NCBI RefSeq assembly: GCF_037975245.1 | Contig: NC_092580.1 | Coordinates: forward strand, 15,265,001 to 15,329,000 | DNA length: 64,000 bases | Reading direction: 5' to 3' | From: Apostichopus japonicus | Taxonomy: Eukaryota; Echinodermata; Holothuroidea; Aspidochirotida; Stichopodidae | Shown: piece by piece, positions 1 to 11,800 of the stretch | Numbering within the stretch: position 1 is the stretch's first letter | Layout: each line of letters starts with the position of its first letter | Notes under the pieces: model-generated | Database searches by the model: none | Seen by the model: the letters and a program-made list of their open reading frames with translations, nothing else | What the model was told of the DNA's origin: nothing | Position numbers and translations under genes: made by a program

Positions 1-1080
1 TCAAACCAAATAACGAAATAGACAATTATTGGATATTTCGAATACATATTCATTGTTTGTTAATTTTGCGGTATGAAAAAGATAGTTAAATAAGATTTGT
101 TGTGATATTATTGAGGCTATAAAGTCAGTACAGATAATTTCAAACAGTAAACCGTTGTATAAACACATGTTGCATTTTTAAGTTTAGTTTAGCTAATTCG
201 AAAAATATGAAGCTATTTTTGATTGCATTGCGTTAATTCGAAGAAAAAACCCACAACAACAATGGGATGGAGTTTGCTTATCAGATGAGTCTTTGACAAC
301 ATTGCTGGTCAGCAGGGAGGGTCGACGGGGTAAAGTGGGGCGGTGGGGGGGGGGTGAGGGGTTGACGGTCAATAACATATTTTCATATATTCTTTCCGGA
401 ATTTTGGTCACTTGCATCGATTGATAATAAATAAATGGCCAAAATCGCTGACAATGCACACAGGAGTTTGTTTCTAATTTCTTTTGCCCAGTCCAAGTAC
501 CAGTTGGTTAATTGCACCGGGAATTGATTAAATAAGGATCAATATCGCTTAGTATTCTCATAAAACTAGTTACTGGCTGGCCTGGCTGTATTGTGTACTC
601 ACTGGCAGTTTCGCTTCTATCATGATTCACATCACCAACTGCGACCATTCAACTGGACGATAAAGGTGTAAAATGATTCCATTTAGTGACTATAAATTTG
701 CAATGAAGAGCTAAACAGGTGTTAATTATAAACTAGGGCAAAACTAATCGATATGGGAAAGGTTTCTCGTTCCTGCTTGAACTGCAAAACGGTCGTGTCT
801 ATGTAATCAATTTAAGTCATCATAGGTATAAATAGTATACAGATACGGAAAACGTTTGAAAAGAAAACTATATTAATATAATAACGATACCTTTTATTTT
901 AAAGTATTGCCAAATAGTAGAGAATAAGATCATCTTTTTATACAGATGGCTACAACATGCACACATATATGGTATCATAAGTACATTGAAAAAAGAACAC
1001 TGTTGGGTATATTCTCTGGGCGTATTAATAAAGCAGCGGGCACATTCACTTAATCGGAAACATAAGAAACTATAAATAAA
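1..1080. other. no gene recognised
   Basis: I see no coding exon, RNA gene or intact mobile element here. There is a run of G near 340-355. Short open frames have no recognisable domain and look like chance. Confidence 0.5.
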
Positions 1081-1089
1081 GATACTTCA

Positions 1090-1312
1090 GGGCCGTAGCC
1101 TGGGTACAATCTCTAGGGGGAGGGGGGGGGGCGGGGCAGTTAAGGCACATCGAAAACATTATGTATCGTCCAAATTTTATACCGGGAAGCTTTGATGTAC
1201 GTTTATACCAGGGCCTTTTAAAGAAATTTTCAATGTGTGGGCCATTTCCTAAAAGGCACCACCATGACCCTATATCTAAGCGGAGCGCCATTATCAGTTG
1301 GCGGGCAGTGAT
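1090..1312. repeat. MITE fragment with the GCGGAGCGCCA hairpin module
   Basis: A fragment resembling the CAGGCGCGTAGCC-type MITEs elsewhere in the window. It has a GGGCCGTAGCCTGGG start, a G-rich stretch, and the module TATCTAAGCGGAGCGCCA...TTGGCG at 1272-1302. No duplication flanking it could be found, so its limits are approximate. Confidence 0.4.
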
Positions 1313-2260
1313 GCAAGATTATTCTTGTCAAATATATGCCTTTAAAGTTGCATTTAACAAATTCTTTACTTTGAGATCTCATGTTTTAGAAATTTACACC
1401 TCAAAGAAGAAAAAAGAAAAAAAAAAAGAAAATGAGAAATATTTTATTCGGTAAAATCACTTTGTAGGGGAAAATAGGATATTACGTTACTTTTATAAGC
1501 TCTTCTTTATTCATTGTTTGACACAGGCAATTGAAGATACAAATGCACGCCAGGATATTCTGTTGGTACCGTAGCTTATATAGGTTGACGGGAAACATGC
1601 ATATGGGGCATTAAGGGGTAAATTAATTGTTAGGTTTGTGTTATCATTATTTGTTTTACATTCCAACAGTGACCTAGTACTGGGGGGGGGGTGGGGGAAA
1701 TTGAGCTGAGTAGGTGTGCCGTGTAGGGGACTGTATCAATATTCTTAGTTGGTACATCGGGGCGCTGATATAGGCGCTATAACAATGAAATTGATAGGCC
1801 TACATTAAGCATATAAATATATTTATGAACAGTGGTTTCAACTAGGAGCTCACTACGTTTATTCTTATTCTAACAAAACTCGCCGAAACCATAACAAACG
1901 CACGGTCATCGCATCCGCGTTCGTGCATATACGTGATGAGCGGTTAACATAAAACTTGTGTTCTTTTGAACGCCATTCCTACAATACGTGCCTGGAATAT
2001 TGAGGTTGCACACACTACTGTCTAATCAGAAGAATGATATGAACATTTCGGTAAAATTAACTGAATTAGTGCATACTGTCCAGACGTTCACATTGTCGTA
2101 GGCATACTTTCATTTAGGAAGTGGTAGCTGCCCCAAGGATAAAGGCCCTGTACTTGGCATTAATGAACTTAATCACAAACGGGGAACATATGTACTACTT
2201 AACTAGAAGTTGAGGTAGTAACATGGTTATAACAACAACATGACTATATTGCAGCTTAGC
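1313..2260. other. no gene recognised
   Basis: No supportable exon. There is an A-rich stretch at about 1400-1440 and a G run at 1681-1700. Nothing else stands out. Confidence 0.45.
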
Positions 2261-2268
2261 ATCCAGGC

Positions 2269-2921
2269 CAAGGGCGGCGGAAGCACTTTTAATCTGGGGG
2301 GGGGGGCACCGACATCAAAGGGCACTTTGCAGAAATTCGATTGGATGATACAGCCTTATATTTAGTACCCTTTATAACTCTTATTGTATTATCTTATTTG
2401 TGTATACACATCACTCCATCAACGCCCCCCCTCCCATCCTCAAGGAAAATATGCATACTAGCACTGCAATATCCAATGTGCAAAATGGGAAACAAGGAAC
2501 AAGTTTTCTTTTGAGACAAAATGAGGTGAAATCATGCTAGTTGCTAATGTAGGAATCTTCCGAATTAGAGTTTATTTCTTGATAATATCTTAACAAACTT
2601 TTTTGCATTCGAAATAGCTTTGAGTTTGACCCACAGAAATTCATTAAAAGTCAGGGGCGTAGCCAGGATTAGCAAAGTTGTATGCACGACTATCTGAGCG
2701 GAGCGCCACCATCGGTTGGCGCGGAGCGTACAAGAAAATTTTTGGTTTTACAAACCCCTCAGATGGCCGGAAACGGCCCTTCCCGAGTGTTCATTCTGGT
2801 TCCCTGGCCTCTTGCTAACTTGAGACACCTCAATTTTTATGTAGAAAAAGGGCACATTTTTAACCTGAGGAAAAGTGGGGGGGGGGCACGTGCCCCTGTG
2901 CCCCCGGTTCCGTCGCCCTTG
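2269..2921. mobile_element. hAT-like non-autonomous element, copy 1
   Basis: A 653-bp element with inverted ends CAAGGGCGGCGGAA (left) and the complement CGTCGCCCTTG (right). It is flanked by a perfect 8-bp direct repeat ATCCAGGC at 2261-2268 and 2922-2929, which is the target duplication expected of hAT elements. A close second copy lies at 52380-53026. Internally it carries a GGGCGTAGCCAGGAT segment (2654) and the GCGGAGCGCCACC hairpin module (2690-2730). It has no coding capacity. Confidence 0.88.
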
Positions 2922-2929
2922 ATCCAGGC

Positions 2930-3690
2930 TTAAGCACCATATATGGCTCTGTCTCCAAACTCCTGTGAAATATAATAATATACATAATTTAATAATAATA
3001 ATAATCTCAAAACACTTAAAAACTTTCATGAGTTGCATTGCTGACCAAACTGAATGCACAGTATAATTATTATATAGTGTTATATTGCTTGTAAGGGAAA
3101 TACAACATATTGAAAATAATATACTGGAAAGGACTCGATTAGCGTATGATGCCGGCTTTGATTATCTGCTGGCTTAGCAGATAGACTCAGCGGTGTATAT
3201 GCGCGGTGAATGCATATTGGGCAGATGAGAGTAATATATTAATTACTATAATCTCGTAGCACAATGTTTTAGCTCCCTTTATGAGATGCACGAGTCATTA
3301 TAAGCCTGATAGTCTTAGCGCCTACACGAGTCTCGGTTACAAAACCTAGGGGGGGGGTGGTATTGTGTCCCCCACCCTTAAGACAGTGGGGACGTGTCTG
3401 TCTGCCCACCCCCCCCCCCCCCCATGATTGAGTTCCCCGAATTCGACAGAAATACAGTGACACGGGGTAACGGTAAGGCGAAGAAAAGAAAAAGTGTTTC
3501 AGATAAGGAGCCTATAGGGACTCACCCCATCTCTATGCAGGAAGGCCTAGTTGGAACAGGCAGCGATTTAAATGGAGAAATTGATTTGGCAATGTTTGTT
3601 ATCCAAATATTTTTGATGGGAATTCCTTGTACATTCCTCCTGATCCTTGATTTTGATTTTTTTTACATTAATTAACTTGATGTGCCCTAA
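2930..3690. other. no gene recognised
   Basis: No supportable exon. There is a (TAA) microsatellite around 2985-3005 and G/C homopolymer runs at 3351-3425 that look like a decayed MITE. Confidence 0.4.
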
Positions 3691-3698
3691 GTTAGAGG

Positions 3699-3975
3699 AG
3701 TGTTAGCTCAGTGGAGTGTTAGCTCAGTGGTTAACGCCGGTGCCTTTCAATCATAAGGTCCCGAGTTCGAGTCACTCCAAGATTAATGTATGTCGTCCAG
3801 TTACAGAGTTGTTGGCAATTGACAATTCATCATCAAGGACGTTAAAATATGAATCTAAGAGACTGACTTCGGTCAGCTTGCGGCTTTGATGAGCCAATGA
3901 TGGCTTCTTCGCGAGTTCCTGCTTGCAGGAGGATCTATAATACATACATACATACACACATACATACATACATAG
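3699..3975 (+). mobile_element. tRNA-derived SINE, copy 1
   Basis: The head contains polymerase III promoter boxes: an A box (TTAGCTCAGTGGTTAACGCC) and a B box (GAGTTCGAGTC). A conserved body follows (ATGTATGTCGTCCAGTTACA, then GCGAGTTCCTGCTTGCAGGA), ending in a (CATA) simple-repeat tail. A second copy at about 39877-40111 shares the body throughout. The A-box segment is duplicated (AGTGTTAGCTCAGTGG twice, 3699-3730). It is a SINE rather than a functional tRNA gene because the homology continues about 200 bp past the tRNA part. Confidence 0.8.
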
Positions 3976-3989
3976 AATTTCAAACCAAC

Positions 3990-4225
3990 CTGAAGCTATC
4001 CCAGGATTCATCTCAGGATTCAGATTCATCCCAGGATTCATCCCAAGATTCATCCCAGGATTCATCCCAGGATTCATCCCAGGATTCATCCCAGGATTCA
4101 TCACAGGATTCATCACAGGATTCATCCCAGGATTCATCACAGGATTCATCCCAGGATTCATCACAGGATTCATCACAGGATTCATCACAGGATTCAGATT
4201 TATCACCAGATTCATCACCGGATTG
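3990..4225. repeat. minisatellite, 12-bp CAGGATTCATCC unit
   Basis: Tandem units of CAGGATTCATC(C/A) with occasional 6-bp interruptions. The left flank (CCAACCTGAAGCTATCCC) is the reverse complement of the right flank of the minisatellite at 18926-19400, so the two arrays are one family in inverted orientation. Both strands are open because 12 is a multiple of 3. The frames encode only repeated SQDS or MNPG and are not taken as genes. Confidence 0.9.
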
Positions 4226-4960
4226 AAACGGTCACTGCACGCGTTTGTCTGATGAATCCATAGAAATTGATAAGATGAATCTGTATAGCGCCATATTAAC
4301 TACCGTTGTAGAATTAGAAGGGAAGTACTGTAGTACATACTCAAGTTTCTTACACAAGCCTATCTGCGCCGCACATCGGATGGGGGGGGGGGGGGGTGGA
4401 CATGAAAACAGTCAAATCATGGAGAGAAAATGTGTCTCGACTCATATCTAGCTCTCACAGGGCAACAACTTGACCTTTGACTCGCAATTATACATTCAAA
4501 TTATTGGTGAAAATTTAAAAAAAATTCTGTTAGCTTGTTTGTTTTGTACTACCGTCAACATTTCGCGAGGCTAGTGCAAGGGCTAGTGTGAAACCATTGA
4601 TGTCTAGTTTTACCTCCATGGTGAAACTAACTGTTTCACTGTCGGTTATCGGTATATATTTTAGTATCATTAAATGCAACGTGAAAAGCTGTAACCCCTG
4701 TCAGCTCCTACGGGAGATGATATAAAAAATAAACCTCCTTCAACCCCTAACAGACAGGTCAAAATTGCACGAGTAGAGGGAAGTATGATGAAGAATGTTG
4801 GTCAGCAGCCTGAGGAAATTTTCGAAAATCCAGACACAGTTAATTTATTAGTGTACAAATATTAAAACCTCTTATAACGACTATTATGAAACTTCGTTGA
4901 AGGAAATGAAAAATAGCAGATATTTCCGATATCAGATATTTCGAAACTGAACCCACACCC
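4226..4960. other. no gene recognised
   Basis: No supportable exon. A poly-G run lies at 4382-4396. The 20-mer TCAGCTCCTACGGGAGATGA at 4701-4720 has a perfect inverted match at 18134-18153 and is one block of the inverted duplication. Confidence 0.45.
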
Positions 4961-5440
4961 ATAGGCGTAGGAGGCGGAGCTGCAGCCCCCCCCCCTCCCA
5001 ACCAAATTTTCCCCCTGCAAATACGAGCAATATGCTGATAATTTTTCGGGCACCTACTGAAAGAAAAATAAATAGCAATGATGTAGCTTAAGGAAATGAA
5101 TAGTTTAAAAATGATCTCCTTGGTAATTAAAATAAAGTTGTAAGCTTGGCCGACTAATTCGCTATTACTACTGTAAAAGAGAGTTTTGACATAATTGGCC
5201 CTCCATGCTTTTTCTCTATCTACATAAGACATTTCGTTGTTTACATTAGCATCCGGTGGTATACTGCGCAATTTTCACGGACCGTACGGTACACGATGCC
5301 ATGCGATGTAATGACCGATGCTTGCTTATATGAACATGTTGAACGCGCGCTGCGCGCGCGAAAAATTTTGGTTATATTTTTCGGGCAAGTCGTTACAGCC
5401 CCAAATCCAATTGGGCTCCTGCGCTTTTGACTACACACAT
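4961..5440. mobile_element. probable MITE, limits uncertain
   Basis: Left part reads ATAGGCGTAGGAGGCGGAG followed by a C run. Right part reads GGGCTCCTGCGCTTTTGA, a partial inverted match (GCGYAGGAG). The interior has an alternating GCGCGC stretch (5343-5360). No clean target duplication was seen, so the borders are tentative. Confidence 0.4.
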
Positions 5441-5528
5441 AGACAGCTTTGAGGCTGTTCATCCTGAAACATGCATTTTCATGCTCACTGATATGATGTG
5501 ATATCTGCTGTTCTTTACAAATTCGAAC

Positions 5529-5755
5529 AGGCGTGTAGCGAGTAATTTGCCAAGGGAGGAGAGCGAAGCCTGTAGGCAAACTATCTAAGCGTAGCGCCAC
5601 CATAAGTTGGCGCGAATTTTGGACGAAAAATGCCTCCCAGGCAAATGACACTTCCCAGGCCTTGTAAGTTGTATCTAAGCATTGTCTATTTTGAAATTAC
5701 TAGCGATATCATAAAGGAAATTTGCTCGGGGGGGGGGGGCGGTCGCCCCTTCCCG
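5529..5755 (+). mobile_element. truncated copy of the CAGGCGCGTAGCC MITE
   Basis: It matches the intact element at 7217-7501 through the left end (CAGGCGTGTAGC), the hairpin module (5581-5613), CTTCCCAGGCCTTGT and the GGGCGGTCGCCCC stretch. It then diverges before the right terminal repeat, so it is 3' truncated. Confidence 0.7.
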
Positions 5756-6059
5756 AAAAGCGTCATGTTCCCGACGACTCGGTCGAGTTCAAGACCAGCC
5801 ACAGTTGGTTCCATAGCACAATTGTACAATTGTTTAAGGCGTCCACACACACACACGCGTTATGATAGACCATATATAGTATATATATAGATACATTAGT
5901 GAGAGAGGGAAAATGGAAATGTCAACAATGGATTTGTCGGTGTAAGGGGTAGGTTGAGGCGCACGTCCCCTCCGTAATCCTCGATCTGTCATTGGCTACC
6001 CTGTGTATATAATAGGGATCAGCGCTGTAATTATGACTGTTCCTCTTTCTCTTCCCGGT

Positions 6060-6203
6060 GTCTTGGCGTTTTTCTTCTACTTTCTCCTTTTCTTTCTTTC
6101 TTCTTTTTCTTTTCCCTTCCTTTTTCCCCTTTTTTCTTCTCTTTTTTTCTCTCCTCTTTTCCTTACCCGGGGGGCGCGCGCCCCCAACGCCCCCCTGGAT
6201 ACG
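6060..6203. repeat. polypyrimidine tract and right end of a MITE
   Basis: A CT-rich tract (6070-6166) is followed by GGATACGCGCCTG, the right terminus of a CAGGCGCGTA-type element whose left end I could not find. The adjoining host sequence starts at 6204, because the inverted copy near 18115 lacks the insert. Confidence 0.55.
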
Positions 6204-6689
6204 CGCCTGTGTGCATTTCATCTCAAACCGAAGAGCAAATTCGCAAGTTCACTGTCATAGGACATAGTAGAGAAACTTTTGATTTCGTCGTAAAATGGCA
6301 CTCCTTGAGCGGTGAGAAACATCATATAGCAACCTATTTGTTGCCAAAAGTTGTAATGTTTTTCTAATTTTACGATGTTTTTACATAATACTATTGAATA
6401 GCATATTGTGATGTTAGGTAAGTGGTTGTATGGTTGATCAACTTCGGAACTCTAATCATACGACGTAGGCCAGCCTCCTATGGGCTAAATAATTTTTATC
6501 ATTAATGGTTACAAACAAGTTTTGAAATGCAAAAGAAGCCATCTCTGAAGTTATCCAAGCGTAATAAACAGTGGTCTTGCCTGGGCCATGCAATTTGTGT
6601 ACACAAGAGTGATAAGCACCCAGCTTTACAGCTGGAAGTGCGAACTCTAGTATCAACTTTCTGCTGTCAACCAGAAATGTGGCCCAAAT
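6204..6689. repeat. inverted duplicate of 17380-18123 (block C)
   Basis: This segment is the reverse complement of 17380-17520 plus 17810-18123. Examples are GGTTGCTATATGATGTT and GCTATTCAATAGTATTA in the second copy against their complements here. The second copy has about 290 extra bases (17530-17815). No coding function is assigned. Confidence 0.8.
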
Positions 6690-7857
6690 CAGCGATGTAG
6701 CCAGGAATTTGAAAGGGGGGGAGCACTTTTGTTGCGAATGATATGGGGGAGGGGTTCAAGGGGAGGGGGTGTCCTCTCCCGTTTGGGATATTTTTGAACA
6801 ATTGAAGGTCCTTAGATCATTAGATGCGACCTGGTGCAATGTTTTGCCAGTTTCATCATTATCATATGATATCATATTATCAGCAGATTTTGTTCCCTGT
6901 TTGAATTTTTACATGTTCTTTTTCATAATATATCAGAAAGACAAAAAATGGTGCTCTTTTACAATTTTTCCAGTAGGATGATTCTTGTTTATAGTCCATT
7001 ATCTGGACTTAAATACATTTGACAAACATTACTGATGGACAATATAAACTTTCATATCTTGTAAGACAGCCAGATGTGCAGTGTCCTAAAAAAAAATGTC
7101 GTTATCGCAGTGTGTTAGTAGTGTAATAATTATTTATAGAAAGTGCGTATCACGTACGAATGCTAGCTTAGCTTCATAACATGCTGTTCGTGCAACAACT
7201 TACTAGTACGAATCATCAGGCGCGTAGCCAGGAATTTGCAAAGGGAGGGGCGAACCTTTAGGGAGCCGTATATAGGCTCTGCAAACTAACTAAGAGTAGC
7301 GCCACCATAAATTGGCGCGAAGCGTAGAAGAAAATTTTGGCCTAAAATGCCTCCCAGATCACTGGAAATGGCACTTCCCAGGCCTTGTGAGTTGCTTCTA
7401 AGCAATTTCTATTTTGAAATTTCTAGCGATATCATTGAAACATACAAAAAAATATGCTCAATGGGGGCGGTCGCCCCCTTCCCCCCTTGGCTACGCGCCT
7501 GCGAATCATAGACAGGATGAGAACGAACGTCGACATCGTTGTGCATACGGGCCGTGACACTCCATCGAGTGCGGTTAGGTAGGCAATATGTATTTTATTA
7601 CGCAGTGGCCAACTGTAGGCTTGTAATGGGCTATAGGCTAAATTTAGCTAATTGCATCTGCCAAACTAAGTAAGTAGTTGAATCCGTAGGCCTGAATGTT
7701 ACTACGATTATAATCGAGTTAACGGAGCTGACGAGTAATCAAGATCAAAAGAGCACTGACAAAATACCATGCTAAAAAGACAACAGTTTTTAAAAATTGA
7801 TCGACACTGAAAGGGGGGAGCGGTCGCTCCCCCTGCTCCCCCCTGGCTACGTCCCTG
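6690..7857. mobile_element. hAT-like element CAGCGATGTAGCC...GGCTACGTCCCTG with a nested MITE
   Basis: A 1168-bp insertion bounded by inverted ends CAGCGATGTAGCCAGG and CCTGGCTACGTCCCTG. It is flanked by 8-bp repeats GCCCAAAT (6682-6689) and GCCCAGAT (7858-7865), which differ at one base. The inverted duplicate near 17365-17380 retains the uninterrupted target (GGCCCAAATATCAGG as complement). A second MITE is nested at 7217-7501. Confidence 0.82.
7217..7501 (+). mobile_element. intact 285-bp hAT-like MITE, nested
   Basis: Inverted termini CAGGCGCGTAGCCAGG and CCTTGGCTACGCGCCTG are flanked by the perfect 8-bp repeat CGAATCAT (7209-7216, 7502-7509). It contains the hairpin module (7286-7326) and a GGGGGCGGTCGCCCCC palindrome close to the right end. 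Confidence 0.9.
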
Positions 7858-7865
7858 GCCCAGAT

Positions 7866-8640
7866 ATCAGGAATTCAAGAGGGTTCAGTTCTGTAAGGGT
7901 CACTTTCATAGCATGTGTAGTCTACTGGCACTAGCCTCTAGGTTTTCTGTGTTAGGGAAAGTTGTGCGGTATGTCGTTACTGTCAGTGAAAATTCTCACA
8001 GTGTTGACACTGGTATTTGAAGTTATTTGTGTTCACAAAATGGTTCACACTTGGGAATGATTTGAACATATCCAGTTTACATGGTTCTATTGCTTTTGAT
8101 TTCTTTTTTTGGTAACTGTTTTGGCAATTTCACAAATATGTTCAAGTGATACAGAATTTATTTTGCAGGTGGTTCAATTCCACCAACAGAAATGACTCAG
8201 CCATACAGTTTCAAGAAGGAATTCAAAGACATAAACATGTCACCATAATGTGGTATCAAAGTCACTTTTTACAATAACTAACACAACGACTGTAACTGCC
8301 CTATTGTCTCATTAGTTAGCCTACTTTAAAAGTAATAAAGGGGATGTGTGAAATTTGAAAGAATCTTTAATATTTTCACAAGAAAGCAAAGCATTGGCAC
8401 ATAGCAAACATTTTCTATGTTTTTTCCCTTTTTCTTTTATTAATAAAGTAAAATCTTAATTGATTTTTTCTACTTTCATTCATAGTTGCATTACTAAATC
8501 TGATGAAACTTGATGAGACTACTAGCTCAAAAAAAGAAAAAGGAAAAAAGAGCAAAGGACTTTTAAGTCACACATTAGCCCACAGTAAACTTAGTACATA
8601 AAATTTTCTGATATAAGAGAGAGAAGAAGGGACACTAGAT
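7866..8640. other. duplicated flank, then no gene recognised
   Basis: Bases 7866-7905 continue the inverted duplication (match to 17340-17370). Beyond that I see no coding or mobile feature, only AT-rich sequence. Confidence 0.45.
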
Positions 8641-8679
8641 TTACACATCCAAGAAAAATGGACAATGTAGTGATGTGTT

Positions 8680-8800
8680 CTACCAAAGGAGCTGCAAAAC
8701 TTCAGCAAGCAGGTAAAGAAAAAGATGACACTGCATGGTATCCTGGCTATTGAAGTCAAATATCACCAGTCATGCTACAAAAATTACACAAGGTATTTGC
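8680..8800 (+). pseudogene. fossil exon of a transposon-linked Cys-rich ORF
   Basis: The + frame reads LQNFSKQ, then ILAIEVKYHQSCYKNYTR, and reaches a splice-donor-like AG/GTATTT at about 8791. An 'A-E-x-KYH-x-SC-Y-x-x-YTR' pattern is one I associate with repetitive uncharacterised ORFs in invertebrate and fish genomes that travel with transposons. There is no partner exon, because the satellite array starts 10 bp later. The identification is weak. Confidence 0.35.
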
Positions 8801-8802
8801 AT

Positions 8803-11800
8803 CCCCCATGTATGCTTCAGTACACTGGGGACCAAGTGGCCCCCATGTATGCTTCAGAACACTGGGGACCAAGTGGCCCCCATGAATGCTTCAGTACACT
8901 GGGGACCAAGTGGCCCCCATGTATGCTTCAGTACACTGGGGACCAAGTGGCCCCCATGTATGCTTCAGAACATTGAGGACCAAGTGGTTCCTATGTATGC
9001 TTCAATACACTGGGGACCAAGTGGCCCTCATGTATGCTTCAGAACACTGGGGACCAAGTGGTCCCCATGTATGATTCAGTACACTGAGGACCAAGTGGCC
9101 CCTTTGTATGCTTCAGTACACTGGGGTGGACCAAGTGGCCCCCATGTATGCTTCAATACATTGAGGACCAAGTGGCCGCCATGTATGCTTCAGTACAATG
9201 GGGACCAAGTGGCCCCCATGTATGCTTCATTAAACTGTGGTGTGCCCTAGCACGCTGTGGACGAGGTCGCCCCCTGTATGCTTCGGTACACTGGGGTGTG
9301 CCCTAGCACGCTGTGGACGAGGTGGCCCCCTGTATGCTTCGGTACACTGGGGTGTGCCCTAGCACGCTGTGGACGAGGTGGCCCCCTGTAAGCTTCGGTA
9401 CACTGGGGTGTGCCCTAGCACGCTGTGGACGAGGTGGCCCCCTGTATGCTTCGGTACACTGGGGTGTGCCCTAGTACGCTGTGGACGAGGTGGCCCCCTG
9501 TATGCTTCGGTACACTGGGGTGTGCTCTAGCACGCTTTGGACCAGGTGGCCCCCTGTATGCTTCGGTACACTGGGGTGTGCTCTCGCACGCTGTGGACCA
9601 GGTGGCCCCCTGTATGCTTCGGTACACTGGGGTGTTCTCTAGCACGATGTGGACCAGGTGGCCCCCTGTATGCTTCGGTACACTGGGGTGTGCTCTAGCA
9701 CGCTGTGGACCAGGTGGCCCCCTGTATGCTTCGGTACACTGGGGTGTGCTCTAGCACGCTGTGGACCAGGTGGCCCCCTGTATGCTTCGGTACACTAGGG
9801 TGTGCTCTAGCACGATGTGGACCAGGTCGCCCCCTGTATGCTTCGGTACACTGGGGTGTGCTCTAGCACGCCGTGGACCAGGTGGCCCCCTGTATGCTTC
9901 AGTACAATGAGGACCAAGTGGCCGCCATGTATGCTTCAGCACACTGGGGACCAAGTGGCCCCCATGTATGCTTCAGTTCACTGGGGACCAAGTGGCCCCC
10001 ATGTATGCTTCAGTACACTTAGGACCAAGTGGTCCCCATGTATGATTCAGTACACTGAGGACCAAGTGGCCCCCATGTATGCTTCAATACATTGAGGACC
10101 AAGTGGCCGCCATGTATGCTTCAGTACACTGGGGACCAAGTGGCCCCCTGTATGCTTCAGTACACTGGGGTGTGCCCTAGCACGCTGTGGACGAGGTCGC
10201 CCCCTGTATGCTTCGGTACACTGGGGTGTGCTCTAGCACGCTGTGGACCAGGTCGCCCCCTGTATGCTTCGGTAAACTGGGGTGTGCTCTAGCACGCTGT
10301 GGACCAGGTGGCCCCCTGTATGCTTCGGTACACTGGGGACCAAGTGGTCTTCATGTATGCTTCAGTACACTGGGGACCAAGTGGTCCCCATATATGCTTT
10401 AGTACACTGAGGACCAAGTGGTTCCTATGTATGCCTCAGTACACTGAGGACCAAGTGGTTCCTATGTATGCTTCAGTACACTGGGGACCAAGTGGTTTCC
10501 GTGTATGCTTCAGTACACTGGGGACCAAGTGGTTTCCGTGTATGCTTCAGTACACTGAGGACCAAGTGGTTCCTATGTATGCTTCAGTACACTAGGGACC
10601 AAGTGGTTTCCGTGTATGCTTCAGTACACTAGGGACCAAGTGGTCTTCATGAATGCTTCAGTACACTGGGGACCAAGTGGTTCCTATGTATGCTTCAGTA
10701 CACTGGGGACTAAGTGGCCCCAATGTATGCTTCAGTACACTGGGTACCAAGTGGCCTCCATGTTTGCTTCAGTACACTGGGGACCAAGTGGTCTTCATGT
10801 ATGCTTCAGTACACTGGGGACCAAGTGGTCCCCATATATGCTTCAGTACACTGGTGATAAAGTGGTTTCCATGTATGCTTCAGTACACTGGGGACCAAGT
10901 GGTCTTCATGTATGCTTCAGTACACTGGGACCAAGTGGTTCCTATGTATGCTTCAGTACACTGGGGACCAAGTGGTTTCGGTGTATGCTTCAGTACACTG
11001 GGGTGTGCTCGAGCACGCTGTGGACCAGGTGGCCCCTGTATGCTTCAGTACACTGGGGTGTGCTCTAGCAAGCTGTGGACCAGGTGGCCCCCTGTATGCT
11101 TCAGTACACTGGGCAGTGCTCTAGCACGATGTGGACCAGGTGCCCCCCTGTATGCTTCAGTACACTGGGGTGTGCTGTAGCACGCTGTGGACCAGGTGGC
11201 CCCCTGTATGCTACAGTACACTGGGGTGTGCTGTAGCACGTTGTGGACCAGGTGGCCCCCTGTATGCTACAGTACACTGGGGTGTGCTCTAGCACGCTGT
11301 GGACCAGGTCGCCCCCTGTATGATTCGGTACACTGGGGTGTGCTCTAGCACGTTGTTCACCAGGTGGTCCCTGTATGCTTCAGTACACTGGGGTGTGCTG
11401 TAGCACGATGTGGACCAGGTGGCCCCTTGTATGCTTCAGTACACTAGGGTGTGCTCTAGCACGCTGTGGACCAGGTGGCCCCCTGCATGCTTCAGTACAC
11501 TAGGGTGTGCTCTAGCACGCTGTGGACCAGGTGGCCCCCTGTATGCTTCAGTACACTGGGGTGTGCTGTAGCACGCTGTGGACCAGGTGGCCCCCTGTAT
11601 GCTTCAGTACACTGGGGTGTGCTGTAGCACGATGTGGACCAGGTGGCCCCTTGTATGCTTCAGTACACTAGGGTGTGCTCTAGCACGCTGTGGACCAGGT
11701 GGCCCCCTGTATGCTTCAGTACACTGGGGTGTGCTGTGGCACGATGTGGACCAGGTGGCCCCTTGTATGCTTCAGTACACTGGGGTGTGCCCTTGCACGC

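Noticed and set aside
3715-3780. A tRNA gene
   Set aside because: The A and B boxes are present, but the homology with the 39.9-kb copy continues about 200 bp beyond and ends in a simple-repeat tail, so it is a SINE.
5922-6267. Lys/Arg-rich and Phe/Ser-rich frames
   Set aside because: They are translations of a polypyrimidine tract next to a MITE end.
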